This document shows positions 1-12,521 of a DNA stretch of 64,000 nt, piece after piece. The stretch covers positions 360,125 through 424,124 of the forward strand of contig QANU01006985.1 in NCBI GenBank assembly GCA_003254905.1. Direction: 5' to 3'. Under the pieces are notes generated by a model that saw nothing but the letters and a program-made list of their open reading frames with translations, ran no database searches and was not told where the DNA came from. Made by a program: the position numbers and the translations under genes. Positions within the stretch are counted from its first letter, which is position 1; every line of letters starts with the position of its first letter. Source of the stretch: Nissolia schottii. Lineage: Eukaryota > Streptophyta > Magnoliopsida > Fabales > Fabaceae.

Positions 1-271
1 TGTCAGACCTACCTGTCTAGGCCAAGCCACTAATAATACGCTGGTGAACTTGGCCATTTAGATAGAAAGTTCTAAGCATAGGGCTATCTGATTACTATTT
101 ATCTACAATATACGCATTTTGGCAGTCCACATAATTTACTAGACATCCCGTATCACTCGAGCAATGAGAATTGAACTGCAGTAAGTTTTACAGAGCTTGT
201 CGTTCATTGACTTGGAAATTATTCCGAACTTCAACCTTTTACAATATTCAGACTAATCTGTGAAATTTGCT

Positions 272-3200
272 TTAAATGCATTTGCAATGAAATGTGCACA
301 TATGGCTGCCAAATTGTGAGATAACATCCACAAGACATCCATAACCTCCAACTGCCACAACCTGGAAAGAACAACGCAGTAATGTATTCAATATATCAAA
401 ACAAAGCAGAAACTAATGAGTCGCCACGATGCAGCAAGCTTGAGTTGACCAGTTAGTAACTTCTAACCCCATCTCAATAACAATTAGATTTTAGATCAGA
501 ACATACCCCAGCCGGATGTAATGAGAGAGAAAAAGCTGATGAAGGGGCACACTGTATTTGTGAAAGGATCATACCGTTCATGTCAAAGCGATTAAGCAGA
601 GGATCAGCACCAACTGCCAAAATCTGAATGAGAAATACAAAAATTAACAAGGATATTGGTGATTTCTCTGTCTATCTTAAGCCACCCATGATCAAACAGT
701 TTGCAGTGTACAAAAACAGCAAAACAACTGAAGATAGATAGGTGAGATAGCCAGCTCACTTGATTATTGTCAAATAACAAGTCCTGCACAGAAGCACGAG
801 TCGAAATCCTAGTTATGCACTCTGACGCAAGAAGATTCCAAAGGGATATATTCCGTCCACTACTGCAAGCCTATGGAATGGTGACATTGGTCCCTTAATT
901 ATTCACAGAACCAGATAACAATAACAAGATATACATAACACATTTTACTATGCATGTGCATTTCACTAGTTTGCCTCCGCATAAAGAATAACCTTAAACT
1001 AAGAGGATTGTTTTGGCCAGAAAAATGTGATAGTTACTACTGAAACAGAAAATTGATTAGCAAAAATAACATTTCTGCTTAATAATAATGATTGTACGAA
1101 ACAAGGAACTGTATCATAAGTAGGAATTATGGGAATCCATGTCCTGATTGCTAATAAGCCATATGCAATGAAAAGGCACTACATGGATAACTATTTTGGT
1201 TTCTGAGGACACTGAATTAAAAATGAAATCATTAACTTGATATCAACTGCAACCATAGGTAACCCAAGAAGTGATCAAAATCATTTTCTGATTTTGCCTG
1301 AATATTCAAATTTCTATTACTAGATTGGCTCATGTAGACCAAAAGAAGGTAGGGAATGTGGAAGGAAACGACGAAATCATAGATATGCTCTTACCAACCA
1401 GCTCTCACTTGCATCTAAAGCAACACAGCCAATCCATGAAACAGATCCTTTTAACATCGAATCTTTTGCTGGATCAATCACTTTGATACATTTTCCACTT
1501 TTGCAATCTAGTAAATGGGTACATAAGCCACAAAAAGATAAGTATTAGCCAAAACATATGCACAAATATATTTAAGGAACCAAACAATTTACAGAAACAA
1601 GTAATAGTTTAGTTCTGCTTTAGTAACAAAAGCGAAAAGATAAATAATACCCCAAATTCGTGCGGTTCTGTCCTCTGAACCTGTTATGATCTGAACATTA
1701 ATCAGAAGGAACGAATAGTTAGAACGAATCAAGACCACATGTTGTAGGATGACAAAAAGAAAGATTACTAAGCACATGAAGAAATGGCAACAGCAAGGGT
1801 GATTTAGCTGTCAGGATTTTAAAATACTAGCCCATATTTTCTCTAATCTCCCTCCCCTGCCCGAGAAGTGAGGAGTAATGGACCTTCAAATTCTATTACT
1901 AGTATAAAGTTATCACATTTTTGTAGAAAAATTAGTAATGCTCAAAATTAGTATTACTAGTATCTCCTCTTTTTCTCATTTCCCTTTCAAATTTCAATGG
2001 CCTTTTATATGGTACTTCTAATTTTTTCCATGTTTATAGTTCTTATCTATTCAAAAAAGTATTAACACATACCCCTACTATTAATAAAGTGAACATGTGC
2101 TCACTTCCAGTCCCAGAAGTTCTGAAACAGTCCTTAGCTCATTCTGATATTTGTTCAATAGACAATAAAGTTGTAGGGCTATAATACATACATATATGTG
2201 TGTGTGTGTGTGAGAGAGAGATTAAACTCCGTTCTCTCTCCGCACTCTTCATCTTACAATACCAATAACTACACTAGGACCACTACTTTTCCTCTCATAT
2301 CAGATACTTTTATCTAAAATTCACACAAAACACACCCTAAATCATATATGTCCACAAAAATTTTGAGGGTAGAAGGGCAGGTTTAAAATTCAAAGACAAA
2401 TACACCTGAAAATAGTTCATGAATCGTGAAGGAGAAGAGGATGTCAAAGACAAAACTGACAAAAATTATTTGGTCAAGAGCCAAGACCTGATTGGATGAG
2501 TTTCGAGCAACTATACAATGCAAGTAGTCCGAGTGCCCCTTGAATACCATTTTCACTTTTCCAGTTTCCTACAGACATTAACACATGTTAGCCTGGCATC
2601 ATCACCGATACAACTAACAAATCAATTCATACCAAGAAATTTCCTACACAAAAATTATATTCACCTTGCATGAATACATACCACATCCCAACAATATGCA
2701 CAAGAATCACCAGATGCAGAGAAGACAGATCCCCCCTACAATTGAACAAGGAAATATATACAAAACTCAATGAAACAACAAACAAATTATTGTGACAAAA
2801 GGTTAAAAAACAAAAGCAAAAACAAAAAAATAAAAAATTATTAGAAACCTGAGCATTAACAGCAATAGCATTATTCTCAGGGATAGGTGAAAGTGCACCC
2901 CAAGGACCTCTGCAAGCCAACAATAATAACGGAACATGAATATTGGAAAAGTAGGAAGTGGCATAAAGGATTGGAAGCAAATAACTGCGTTATATATCTA
3001 ATAAATATAAACTCACTTGTGTTGAGGATTCACCAAGTCAAGTATAGGATTGATATTGTTTCCTGAAATAATAAGGAATAACATGCATATTGAACAAATC
3101 ATTGATTCAGAGGTAAAAATATGAGGGAAAAACTCAAAGACACGGGAGTGGAGATGAACAGAAAAACTCCCTAATCAACTCAAATGCACATTAAGAGAAT

Positions 3201-4145
3201 TCAAGTCAGGATAAAGAACATCTAGACGTCTCTCACTTAGAATTCTAAGTTCTTATTCAAGAAACTGAAAAAATGTGAGATGAAACTGCTATGATGTTAG
3301 GATTCCTGTGGAATTATCAAAAGACATAAAAAGATATAAAAGCCAGGAATGCACTAATGGTCAGGCTAAATTTGAAACTCAATTGCAACCCTAAAATACA
3401 CTACCTTGCGAAGAAACAGAACGATTCGAGCTTGTAAGTTCCTTCCATCTCCATCCCCGAATCCGACCATCATCACCACAACTGCAAGACAAAGCTACCG
3501 TCAATAGTTGTGCAAACAGTCGTCTATGTCAAACACATGTGACAATTAGTAAGTAATAATCTAGTTCAACATCAGCAGCAAGTAGAAGGAGACGGATAGA
3601 GGGATCAGCACAAATTAGAACCTCAGCAACAGAGCATCTTCGACGCCACCACCATAGAATTTGACATCATATGCAGGTCCATCATGCCCTCGAAGTAAGC
3701 AATTCGGTTCAGCCAATAATCTATGCCAATTGGAATGCATGAGAAAACACAATTAACTCCACGTAACAAAACTGATTAAACTGAACTAAGCATAAATTCT
3801 GAATGCATACTTACTTGTCTATATCGCTATCCGTATTGACAGAACCAAAGGGCTGCAACATATGCAAAAGATAATGAAATAAGAATTATTAGCTTAAATC
3901 ATATATAAAAATAAAATAAAATAAACAAGAAATTAAAGGAGGTGACTGACGAGGTGAGAGATGCAGGAAGGTATGGAGTAGGAGGCGATGGATCCGTCGC
4001 TGGCGGCGACTACAAGAGTGTCGGGGTTAGGGTTCAGGGGAGGGGCCCAGGCCGTTCGGAAAACGGTGCGCGTTTGGATCTCCCGCTCCTTCAGGAGGCT
4101 TTCCCTGTACGCATTTTCGTCCCAGCTGGTGGCGTCACCGCACAT
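272..4145 (-). CDS. DWA1: THO complex subunit 6 / DWA1-like WD40 protein, 13 exons
   Basis: WD40-repeat protein matching Arabidopsis THO6/DWA1, a subunit of the nuclear THO/TREX mRNA-export complex that is also a DDB1-CUL4 substrate adaptor acting negatively in ABA signalling (family knowledge). Exons on the minus strand: 4145-3951, 3852-3815, 3720-3622, 3481-3405, 3062-3017, 2909-2849, 2735-2682, 2568-2488, 1690-1651, 1507-1395, 870-760, 623-507, 361-272. All introns are GT-AG, the phases agree, and the exons sum to 1122 nt (373 aa plus TAA), against about 367 aa in Arabidopsis. The start MCGDATSWDENAYRESL matches the family N-terminus. Visible repeat motifs include RGHDGPAYDVKFYG, SCGDDGRIRGW, GPWGALSPIPE, FKGHSDYLH and TGSEDRTARIWDCK; the last fits the DWD box (W-D-x-K/R). 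The protein ends in ISQFGSHMCTF plus a short tail. For exon 11 I chose the acceptor at 872-871, because the nearer AG at 864-863 would open with an in-frame stop. No frame damage seen. Confidence 0.93.
2189..2222. repeat. Compound (TG)n(AG)n microsatellite in DWA1 intron 8
   Basis: A short run of alternating TA/TG followed by AG dinucleotides lies in the 0.8-kb intron between DWA1 exons 8 and 9. A simple sequence repeat; no function visible. Confidence 0.7.
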
Positions 4146-4345
4146 TGCAACACTTCGCCGTCGCTAGGCTATCTCTAGCTGACGCGCCTTCGTTCGCTTC
4201 CTTCGCCGGCGGCGTGCGTTTTTTGGTTGAGCAAGCCGAGCTTCCAACGAAGACGTTTGGATGAGGGTGATGACCTGATTCGGGCCGGGCTAAATTGTTA
4301 ACTTCGTTAGCCCACCCACACTTCTTCATGAATTATGTAATTAAT
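4146..4345 (-). promoter_or_regulatory. Presumed 5' UTR / proximal promoter of the DWA1-like gene
   Basis: This is locally GC-richer sequence directly upstream of the DWA1 start codon, in contrast with the AT-rich DNA beyond 4345. On the gene strand it contains GGCCCG and GGTGGGC motifs of the kind common in housekeeping promoters. No clear TATA box was found. It includes the 53-bp stretch 4284-4336 that recurs at 26062-26114. Assignment is by position only. Confidence 0.4.
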
Positions 4346-5269
4346 TTTATTTTTTGGGTAGTGTAATTAAATTGTGGAGTTTTGACATTCAAGGAGTCTA
4401 TCTCTTCGGGAATAACCCTCGTGTTAAAATTAAATGATTTAATCATATAAAGAAATAAAGATATAAATATTTAAATGGAGTGCTACCAATTTTAAAATAA
4501 CTATATTCATTAAAATATTTATGTTTTTATCTTTTTACATAATTAAATATGACCAATTTTTAATTTTTATGAGACTCAAACTATGAGTAGATTTGTCAAT
4601 GTCATCTGCGATCAATAAATACATATTTATATTTTATAATTTGACATTATTTCAATATTTTGGGATTAATGTGCTTCTTTTATTCATTTTTTCCTTATTT
4701 TTTAAACAAAAATTTGTTTAATACTATTTGTTATTTAAATAAGTTAAGAAAATAATAAATATATATTTTTTATACATTTACCATTTTCATTTTTCATACT
4801 CATAATAATACTTAATTGCTACAACGCTAATTACTCAAAATTTATTTTATCTATAAAATTCTATGTTTTTTATTCTATTATATTAGTTGTTTATAATTTT
4901 AAAAATATCATTATGTTGAACAGTCTAGTATACCTTTTATTTTTTGTAAATTTTGGTAACGGGCATCCTAATCACATTAAATATGCTTACATTAATGCTT
5001 ACTATTTCTGTTTAAGGGCACCTTGAGAATTCTTTAAATAGAGTTATGTGTATGCGATGTGATTTGTTGGTGGGTCGCATTTGTTCTCTACTGATGTATA
5101 ACATAGCAATGAACAAAATTGTATTATTTGGAATGAAAGGCGACTAATAAATTATTATGTCCATTAAACAAAACTTATAAAACTACATCAACATTGATAA
5201 AATTATAAATTGTTACATATTTAAAATACGATATCCAATTTACATTCCTAAAAACATTTTTGTAGACAA
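4346..5269. other. AT-rich intergenic DNA, no gene seen
   Basis: Very AT-rich sequence without coding potential on either strand. Parts of 4377-4625 weakly resemble stretches near 26224-26350 and 29680-29760, suggesting an old dispersed repeat. Nothing else could be supported. Confidence 0.6.
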
Positions 5270-6161
5270 CATTAACAGTTTCAACATTGTTGTTGGAGTC
5301 GTCATGGCATATCAAAATCTTCAACCCTTCACGGCTTGTGACTCTACTAATTGTAACGTATAATTGTCAGTAGGTGAATATAGGTTTCTTTAATATTTGT
5401 CCAACTTTTGATAAAGATTGGCATTGACTCTTGTTGATTGTCATCCCATAAGACACCATAATAGAAAATTGTCTAATTTGAAACTTAAAAGGAAGTTTCG
5501 TGTCAGGTGTCAAGGTCATCATTTGGATAAATACTTTTACTCCAACATTGTTACCGGTTATTACCTTTGCTTCAATAATATGAGTGTCTAGTTTAATGAT
5601 TATTAACCTTGTACCATTGCATAAGCCAGCATAATGATCTATATTTCTGAACAACATTATTGGAGTTTCAACTTTAAGTATCAGTTCATGGTTTGACACA
5701 CTTGGACATCAAATTGTGTTCAAAAATTCTGGGGTGTAAATACTATTGAAGAACTCATTAATAATAGACTCAGACATGCAAGCCACATCATAACTCAGGT
5801 ATATGGCCGACTCATTAGAATTCATATTAATCATGCATTGCAAACTCTTTAAGATCATCAAGACTTGAATTTTTGAGATTAAATTGCAGACGCATGTTCT
5901 CTGTTAATTTAAGAATTTTGATATCATTCTAAAAATATGAAGAATTGATCGTTGACTTCACAATATATTGCCTATTTCATTTTGTAATTGTTAAAAGTAT
6001 TTGTTTAAAATCCCCTCAAAAAATAATAGCTTTCCTTCCAAATGGTTGGTTGACACTATTTTCGTTTTCAAAATTGATGATATCTAACAATACTTGTTCA
6101 TCATTGGAGCTTCATCCCAAATTATTAACTTAGCCTTTTATGATAAACTTTGTTAGATAAC
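5270..6161 (-). pseudogene. Helitron/PIF1-like DNA helicase remnant, C-terminal part
   Basis: Reading the minus strand from 6161 down gives degraded PIF1-family helicase motifs in order: LIIWDEAPM (Walker B/DEA motif, near 6130-6100), a shifted NQPFGRKAIIF-stop-GDFKQILL block, KSTINSSY, LTENMRLQFN, EFLNTI, then NHELILKVETPIMLFRNID, AGLCNGTRLIIIKL, VSYGMTINKSQCQSLS and LYVTISRVTSREGLKIL. In plants this order is typical of the helicase domain of Helitron transposons. Stops and frameshifts occur throughout (for example a TGA just before QLYV), so it is a relic. The upstream half, with the degraded Walker A, lies at 15349-15610; the gypsy element at 6162-15348 separates the two halves. A host PIF1 gene fragment is a less likely alternative. 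Confidence 0.85.
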
Positions 6162-6552
6162 TGTTATGGACTGGACCTTAAAAGCCCATCTAGGAACCCG
6201 TACCTCAGGGTCCACGGAATTACCTTACCCAAACAAGTTCCCCACATAAACATTCAGAGGGATCCGCGGACCGTGACACTCTCCCGCTGCGAACATCACT
6301 CCACGGACATCGGAGACAAATTCGAAGAAGAGAGTCCCGAATCAGTGGAAGTCACGGTTCTCACCTAGGTATTTAAGCCAAAATGGCACACCAGGTACGA
6401 CCTAGAACCCCTTTCCCCTTGACTTTACCATATCATCCTACCTTCACTTACTTGAGCGTCAGAGTCCTTGCAGGTACCCGCTCCAGCACCCCCAAACCCG
6501 TAGAGGAGCTATAGGATCCAAAATTGCACCGAGGACCTAGCCCCTCGGTACA
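6162..6552 (+). repeat. Left (5') LTR of the Tat gypsy element
   Basis: 391 bp, starting TGTTATGG and ending GGTACA, matching 14958-15348 along its whole length. It contains a TATTTAAGCC TATA-like motif near 6370 that is kept in both LTRs, a likely promoter core. Confidence 0.92.
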
Positions 6553-6572
6553 TTGGCGCCGTCTGTGGGGAC
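6553..6572 (+). promoter_or_regulatory. Primer-binding site of the gypsy element
   Basis: TTGGCGCCGTCTGTGGGGAC directly follows the left LTR. Its TGGCGCCG start is the form usual for plant Ty3/gypsy primer-binding sites. The exact tRNA partner was not established. Confidence 0.75.
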
Positions 6573-6620
6573 TCTGCGGCATCCCACAATCTTTTTGGAT
6601 TCTAAAGAAACTCTGTCATC

Positions 6621-8163
6621 ATGCCACCTAAACATACCAAGAAGACTTACCGTGTCGCAACCTCCATGGAGACCCGCGGATCGCTATCCGTGGGAACCCA
6701 TGCTCCACCATCCCAAACACCCCCACCTACTCCTGAGCAGATCCTACCCCCACAACCCAATTATCCTCAGGAGCCAACAGTCAAAAATAACCTACCCCCT
6801 CCTCCAAACCTAACTGGTGTTGTAGGGAACCAAGCAGAAAAGATTGCGCAGTTGGAAACGGCTCTACTCCAACTTAAGCGGGTTGAAGATGAGAGGAAAA
6901 GGCAGATGAAGATTCGCAATGCAACTAATAAAGCCAGGAAGGAAGCAGAACGAAAGTAGAAAAATGTCATAAAGCAAACTGATGAAAGGGAACACCACAT
7001 CGATTGTCTTAACCGCAGTGATGGCCAACACCCCCCACTAGTAAATGAAGAAGTCCAAGAGTCTATGTACAATGTCTCCACGGAAATCAGGACATAGACT
7101 ATTGACAAGGGATGCTCTATTGTAAGGAAAATGAAAGGAGGAGAACCACCCTTTCGCAAATGGCATTCTTAACACGATGCCCGGGCACGACTTCCGTCCC
7201 TCCACAGACATGGAGCCATACGACAGCACCACTGACCCTCAGCATCATCTGGATGTTTTTGGTCACAAAATGGTGATAGACGGAGCCTCAGACGTCATCT
7301 AATGCAAATCATTTCCAATTTCCCTAAGAAAAAGGGCCCTAGTCTAGTTTAATGCATTCTTAGCTAAGTGCATTAGAACCTTTGATGATTTGGCGGAGCG
7401 TTTTGTTGCAAAATTTACCACACAGAGAACGAAACCCGAGATAGTCGTAAGCCTCTTGAGAGTAATACAAAGAGGAGATGAGTCACTCCGCCAATACCTG
7501 GACCATTTTTACAAAGAATGTGCTAAGGTAGAGGATCTCCAACCTCAAGCAGTGCTAATGGGCCTCACAAATGGCCTAAAGAAAGGAAATTCATTTGCGA
7601 ATAATATAACCAAAAGACCACCCTGTAGCCTGATAGAGATTCAAGAGAGGGTCGAGGAATATCTGTACCAAGAGGAGGGTATGCAGGCCATCAAGAGTGA
7701 CCTTCCCAGAGACATTGGGGAGGGCCCAAGAAGGATATTCTGCCTATCACCGCTTACAGATCGTCCACGCAAAGATCGTCCGCGGATAGTAAAAGAGGGA
7801 ATATACACTAATTATACCCCTCTTACTATATCCTTGACACAACTATACAGAGAAATCCAGCACAAAGACGGGTTCCCCAAGCCAAATCCAAGACACTACC
7901 CTATTCTACAGCTTCTACGACTCCTATGGCCATAATAACGAGGATTGCGTGGATTTAAAGATGAAGTAGAAAATTGGGCATGCGGTGGCAGGTTAGAAAA
8001 ATATGTTGTACAGGAGAAAAAGAGAAAAATGGAGAACAAAGATCAGGATAAAAGAAATTACACCAGGGATAATCGTAGGCGCGAAGATTATTCCGATGAA
8101 CAAAGAGATAGAGAGTTTCGGCGGTCGAAAAACAACAGGGTTATCAACACCATAGCCGACTGA
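6621..8163 (+). pseudogene. Gypsy gag region, broken
   Basis: It begins at an ATG opening MPPKHTKKTYRVATSMETRG, a proline-rich N-terminus followed by a charged coiled-coil-like stretch (QLETALLQLKRVEDERKRQ), then a stop at 6957-6959. After degraded sequence, the retrotransposon gag core reappears at 7390-7935 (LAERFVAKF, RGDESLRQYLDHF, GLKKGNSFANNI, IQERVEEYLYQEEG). A basic tail rich in K, R and E follows at 7945-8163. The order matches plant gypsy gag. At least two interruptions make an intact gag unlikely. Confidence 0.8.
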
Positions 8164-8214
8164 TTCGTAGGAGGCCAAACCACCAAGAAAAGACATCTCC
8201 AAGAGGTATTTCAT

Positions 8215-8695
8215 TTGGACAAGGAAACAAGACATAAGGTTTGTGGAACTAGGAATCTCCTTGATATCACATTCACCAGGGATGATTACGTTCACACTAC
8301 TCAGATTCATGATGATCTGATGGTCATCTCCACAATATTGGTGAATGCTGAGGTTAGGCGAGTACTACTGGATCAGGGAAGCTCAGAAAGATATCATCTT
8401 TAGGAGTTGTTTCAACTAACTTGGTTTGAAGAATTCTGACTTGGAACATTACCCTGAGGATCTTGTAAGCTTCTCTGGAGAAACGGTTACCCCGGACGAC
8501 TATATCTCCCCATATCTGACTGTAGGACGCAAACCCACAACAAGGACAGAGATAGTGAAGTTCCTGGTAGTTGATAAGCCCTCTGCTTACAACATAATCC
8601 TAGGTCGACCCACACTAAATGCAGTATTATCCACCGCGGCTCTCACAATGAAGTTTTTGACAGTGGACAACGAAGTGGCCGCAGTCTGAAGAGAC
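8215..8695 (+). pseudogene. Gypsy aspartic protease region, broken
   Basis: The reading VRRVLLDQGSSERYHL holds the retropepsin-like D-x-G-S-S active-site motif, followed by a stop at 8401-8403. The domain continues in another frame at 8426-8689 with FSGETVTPDDYISPYLTVG and DKPSAYNIILGRPTLNA, the flap and C-terminal signature of plant gypsy proteases (ILGRPxLN). Interrupted and inactive as written. Confidence 0.8.
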
Positions 8696-8939
8696 CAAGT
8701 TACTGCTTGAAAATGTTACAATACCAGCCTTCAGATACAAATCCAGCCCAATGGTCCGCGGAAAACCATGGCACCACGACCATCACATGTCATGATAATC
8801 GAGATCTTTTTCGTGAATCCTCCTCAACGAGAAAGGTCGGAGCCTGAAGGAGAACTACAACCTATTTAGATAGGTATTAACCCTGAACAGGTCACTTTCA
8901 TTCGTAAATTTCCTCCTTAGGGAGCAAAAGAGCAAGTAA

Positions 8940-9880
8940 TTGCAACTCTCTAGTAGATCGCGAATCTATTTGCTTGGTTTGCAGCTAATATGCTTGGAAT
9001 TGACCCCTCGCTCATGGCACACAAGCTGGCTATCTTACCTGGCACAAAGCCGGTAAAACAGAAAAGGAGGAAGATTATCGCAGAGGAAGCCTAAGAAGTT
9101 CATAAGCAAGTGAAAGCATTGAAGAAGGCAGGTTTCATTGAAGAAATAATCTACCCCACATGGCTATCCAATGTAGTCATGGTACTCAAACCTAGAGGCA
9201 AGTGGAGGATGTGTGTAGACTACACCAACCTCAACAAAGTGTGTTCCAAGGATCAATGCTCTCTGCCAAACATTGGCCTCCTTATGGATGCAGCTTCTGG
9301 TTTCAAGTTCCTAAAATTCTTGGACGCCTATGTTGGATACAATCAGATTGCTATGCGTCACACAGATACAAAGAAAGACAGCATTTATAATACTCATAGG
9401 TAACTACTTCTATTAAGTAATGCCATTTGGGTTGAAAAATGCAGGAGCTACTTATCAGCGGATGATGGACAAGATATTCTCAAAGTTAGCTAAAAATCTA
9501 GTCGAGGTCTACGTAGATGACATGATTGTAAAATCATCCACGGAGGAAAAGATAACCTCAGACCTAGATACGATTTTCAACATGTTACGCCTTCATAACC
9601 TGAGATTGAACCCAGCTAAGTGTGCATTCGTAGTGAAAGCCAGAAAGTTCTTGGGTTTCATGATCACTTAATTGGGAATCGAAGTAAACCCCGCGAAGTG
9701 TAAAGCCATCACAAGCATGAGGTCACCTTCCACGATCAAAGAAGTCCAAGGCTTGACAGGGAGGATAGCTTCGTTGAACAAATTTTTGGCCATGTCCGCG
9801 GAGAAAGCCTTACCCTTCTTCAAGCTCATAAAGAAGATGAACTCTTTTAAGTGAATTGAAGAATGTGAGCAAGCATTCAA
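8940..9880 (+). pseudogene. Gypsy reverse transcriptase, broken
   Basis: Blocks seen: GFIEEIIYPTWLSNVV, GKWRMCVDYTNLNK, FLDAYVGYNQI (9110-9403); then MPFGLKNAGATYQRMMDKIF and the catalytic VYVDDMIVKS (9420-9671); then the connection region ending FLGFMIT, a stop, and GLTGRIASLNKFL (9672-9854). The YVDD box is intact but stops near 9401 and 9669 break the frame. These motifs are diagnostic for Ty3/gypsy RT. Confidence 0.88.
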
Positions 9881-9908
9881 CCAGGAATATCTGTCACAAC
9901 CCCCTATT

Positions 9909-10210
9909 TTGACAAAACCGAAAAAAGATGAAAAATTATTTTTATATCTCTCCGCCTCTGAGGAAACTGTAGCATCCTCACTGGTAAAGGAGAACAGTCA
10001 AACCCAGCTCCCTGTGTACTTTACCAGCAAAGTATTGTACGGGGCGGAACTGAAATATCAAAAGTTGGAGAAGTTGTCCTTTGCATTACTCAACTTAGCA
10101 AGAAGACTAAGGTCATATTTCCAATCCCACCCCATCATTGTCAGAATAGATCAACCCATAAACAAGAGCTCCACAAGCTTGATCTTGCAGGATGAATGTT
10201 AACCAACTCT
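9909..10210 (+). pseudogene. Gypsy RT-linked RNase H (first RNase H)
   Basis: The reading KLFLYLSASEETVASSLVKE, PVYFTSKVLYGAELKYQKLE and RLRSYFQSHPIIVRIDQPI matches the RNase H directly following RT in plant gypsy elements. It is followed by stops before the second RNase H. No intact frame to neighbours. Confidence 0.8.
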
Positions 10211-10260
10211 CAAAATTTGACATCCATTGTGAACCGTAGATCACAACAAAAGAACCAGCC

Positions 10261-10584
10261 ATGGGTGATTTTATTACGAAATTTATGGGCAATAATGCCT
10301 CCATAGAAACCACCAAGTGGATGCTATATGTTAATGGAGCATCAAGTGTCCGCGAAAGCAAGGTAGGAATGCTGCTGGAAGGTCCTAATTGGTTGCAACT
10401 TGAGATGGTTGTCAAGTTCGAATTCACAACTTATAATAACCAGGAGGAATATGAAGCCTTGGTTGCAGGTTTTAACCTGGCCAAGGACATAGGAGCAAGA
10501 AGCCTAATAGTATACAGCGACTCCCAAATTGTAGTAGCACAGGTAAAAGGAAACTATCAAGACAATAATACTTATTTGCGATAG
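10261..10584 (+). pseudogene. Second, archaeal-type RNase H of the Tat lineage
   Basis: An open stretch with WMLYVNGASSVRESKVGMLL, NNQEEYEALVAGFNLAKDIG and LIVYSDSQIVVAQVKGNYQ. This is the extra RNase H that marks Tat-lineage gypsy elements. The first catalytic aspartate of the YVDGAS motif reads N here, so activity is doubtful even where the frame is open. Its presence downstream of the RT-linked RNase H supports the lineage call. Confidence 0.85.
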
Positions 10585-10959
10585 TATCTGGGATTGGTGA
10601 GGCCTCTTTTGAAAGCTACAACATCAGGCATGTTTTGTAGAAAGAAAATGAGTGAGCGGACACCCTTTCCAAGTTAGCAAGTACCCGTCAGGGGGAACAA
10701 CAAAACACTCATTCAAGAAACCCTTTGTCGCCCTTCGGTTGCAACCGAAGTTAATCATGTCGAACTACAAGGAGACTTACCCAAATGTTGGACCACATCG
10801 ATAATGAAGATAGTTCGCGGAAAAGACATAGTCTTGGCCGAAGATCAAATGAAACGACTAAGAAGAGATGCCGCCAAGTACACCCTGGTAGGCGATCGAC
10901 TTTACAGAAGATCAATCTCCCAATCCCTTCTAAAATGTGTGGAATCAGTAAGAATACCA

Positions 10960-11700
10960 TATGTTTAAGAAAAGGTACATGAAGGATCATGTGGCCATCA
11001 CATGGAAGGCAAGGCCCTATCGCTAAAGATACTCTGTGTAGGGTTGTACTGGCTTAATCTCCAAAAAGATTCTACGAAATATGTGAAGAAGTGCAGAAAG
11101 TGTCAAGAGCACGTCCATTTCTATATAGCCCCTCCCGCTGAACTCTCAAGCATGTTGGCATCATGACCATTTCAAAAATAGGAAATTGACATAGTTGGCC
11201 CCTTCGCGCAAGCCACTGACCAGAGGAAATTACTCATAATAGTGGTGGATTACTTCACAACGTGGGTAGAAGTGAAACCCCTGACAACGATTACTTCGAT
11301 ACAGTGCAGGACATTTGTGTGGAACAACATCCTCATGAGGTTTAGCATCCCAAAGACACTAGTTTCTGACAATGAAACTCAATTCACAGACAAAAAATTC
11401 ACAACGTTCCTTCGAGGGTTTAGGATTAAACACTGTTTCTCGTCCGTGGAGCATTACCAAACCAACGGGCAGGCTGAAGTCGCCAACAAGGTCATACTGA
11501 AAGGGATGCAAAAAAGACTAGATGAAGCAAAGGGGCTATAGGCAGATGAATTAGGAAGTGTTTTGTGGGCTTACCGAACTACCCCTCACTCAACCACGCC
11601 TCACTCCCCGTTTCGATTGGCATATGGAAGTGAAGCTGTTATACCAGTGGAGATCGATGAAGACAATCCTAGAGTATAGTTTTTCTCCCTAGAGACCAAC
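10960..11700 (+). pseudogene. Gypsy integrase, broken
   Basis: An HHCC zinc-finger region reads GHHMEGKALSLKIL followed by VKKCRKCQEH at about 10985-11110. The catalytic core follows at 11242-11541: IVVDYFTTWVEVKPL, LVSDNETQFTD and HYQTNGQAEVANK, giving D, D and E. The tail YRTTPHSTTPHSPFRLAYGSEAV is visible to about 11640. Stops at several points (for example 11539-11541) break it. The DDE residues themselves are preserved. Confidence 0.85.
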
Positions 11701-12064
11701 AATCAAGCCAAGGCAGAAGATATAGGCCTTATTGAAGAGTGCAGAAATGAAGCCCGAATCCAAGAAGAAGCCATCAAAAGGCGTGTTACACGGAGGTACA
11801 ACTCCTCAGACATTCTGCGGAAGTTCACCCCAGGAGAAATAGAGCCAATTGGCATAGGATGCCGGAACAAGGCAAGTTGTATCCCAACTGGGAAGGATCC
11901 TACAATCGTCACAAAGGAACTCGACTGGGGAGCATACAAACTTACTACTATAATGGGAAAAGCAATCCCAAGAACATGGAACACGGCAAATTTAAGGAGA
12001 TTCTATCTTTAAAAAAATTTTCGTTTTTCATCTTGTACTATGCTTTTACTTACATACTTTGTTA

Positions 12065-12521
12065 AGGCCACAAAGCTGCTTTCATGAAATAATAAGAACA
12101 AGATTTCCAATGCTCTTCTCTGATCAACATGAAAAGGAAGCATAAGAAAATATTGCTGAAAAAGCAGTAATGATATAATTCCCCCGAGCTGATCACTCGG
12201 ACATCGACAAAAATCCGTGAAAACATAAACCACATAAGTCCGGTCCCCAAAGCTAAAGGCAGTTAAAGTACTAAAGTTATAAGCTCGATACAAAAATCGA
12301 AAGACATAAAAAACTACAACCTTAATAACAAAGATCGCAAAAGCAAAAAGGAGTACAAATAACTACATTTTCTTTAAAGGCGTTCACGGTACAAAATCAA
12401 TAGCTTTCATTTACATACATATTGCTAAAACCTAAATCATTACAAACCAAATTCAAAAACTATGCAGTACAAGCCCAGGCAAAAACAACATCGACAAAAA
12501 TACAATCAGCAGTAGATGACT
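12065..12521. other. Non-coding spacer between pol and the antisense ORF
   Basis: Lies between the end of the sense pol region and the stop of the antisense ORF. No domain recognised on either strand. Part may hold the convergent 3' ends of sense and antisense transcripts, which is inference. Confidence 0.4.

Noticed and set aside
623-871. DWA1 exon 11 starting at the acceptor 864-863
   Set aside because: This would begin with an in-frame TAG; the acceptor at 872-871 keeps the frame and the conserved LWNL.ASEC reading.
3942-4178. Plus-strand ORF opposite DWA1 exon 1
   Set aside because: An antisense shadow of a well-supported coding exon.
4135-4329. Short minus-strand ORF upstream of DWA1
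   Set aside because: It overlaps the DWA1 start in another frame, has no family resemblance and includes the repeated 53-bp segment; it is best read as 5' UTR or promoter.
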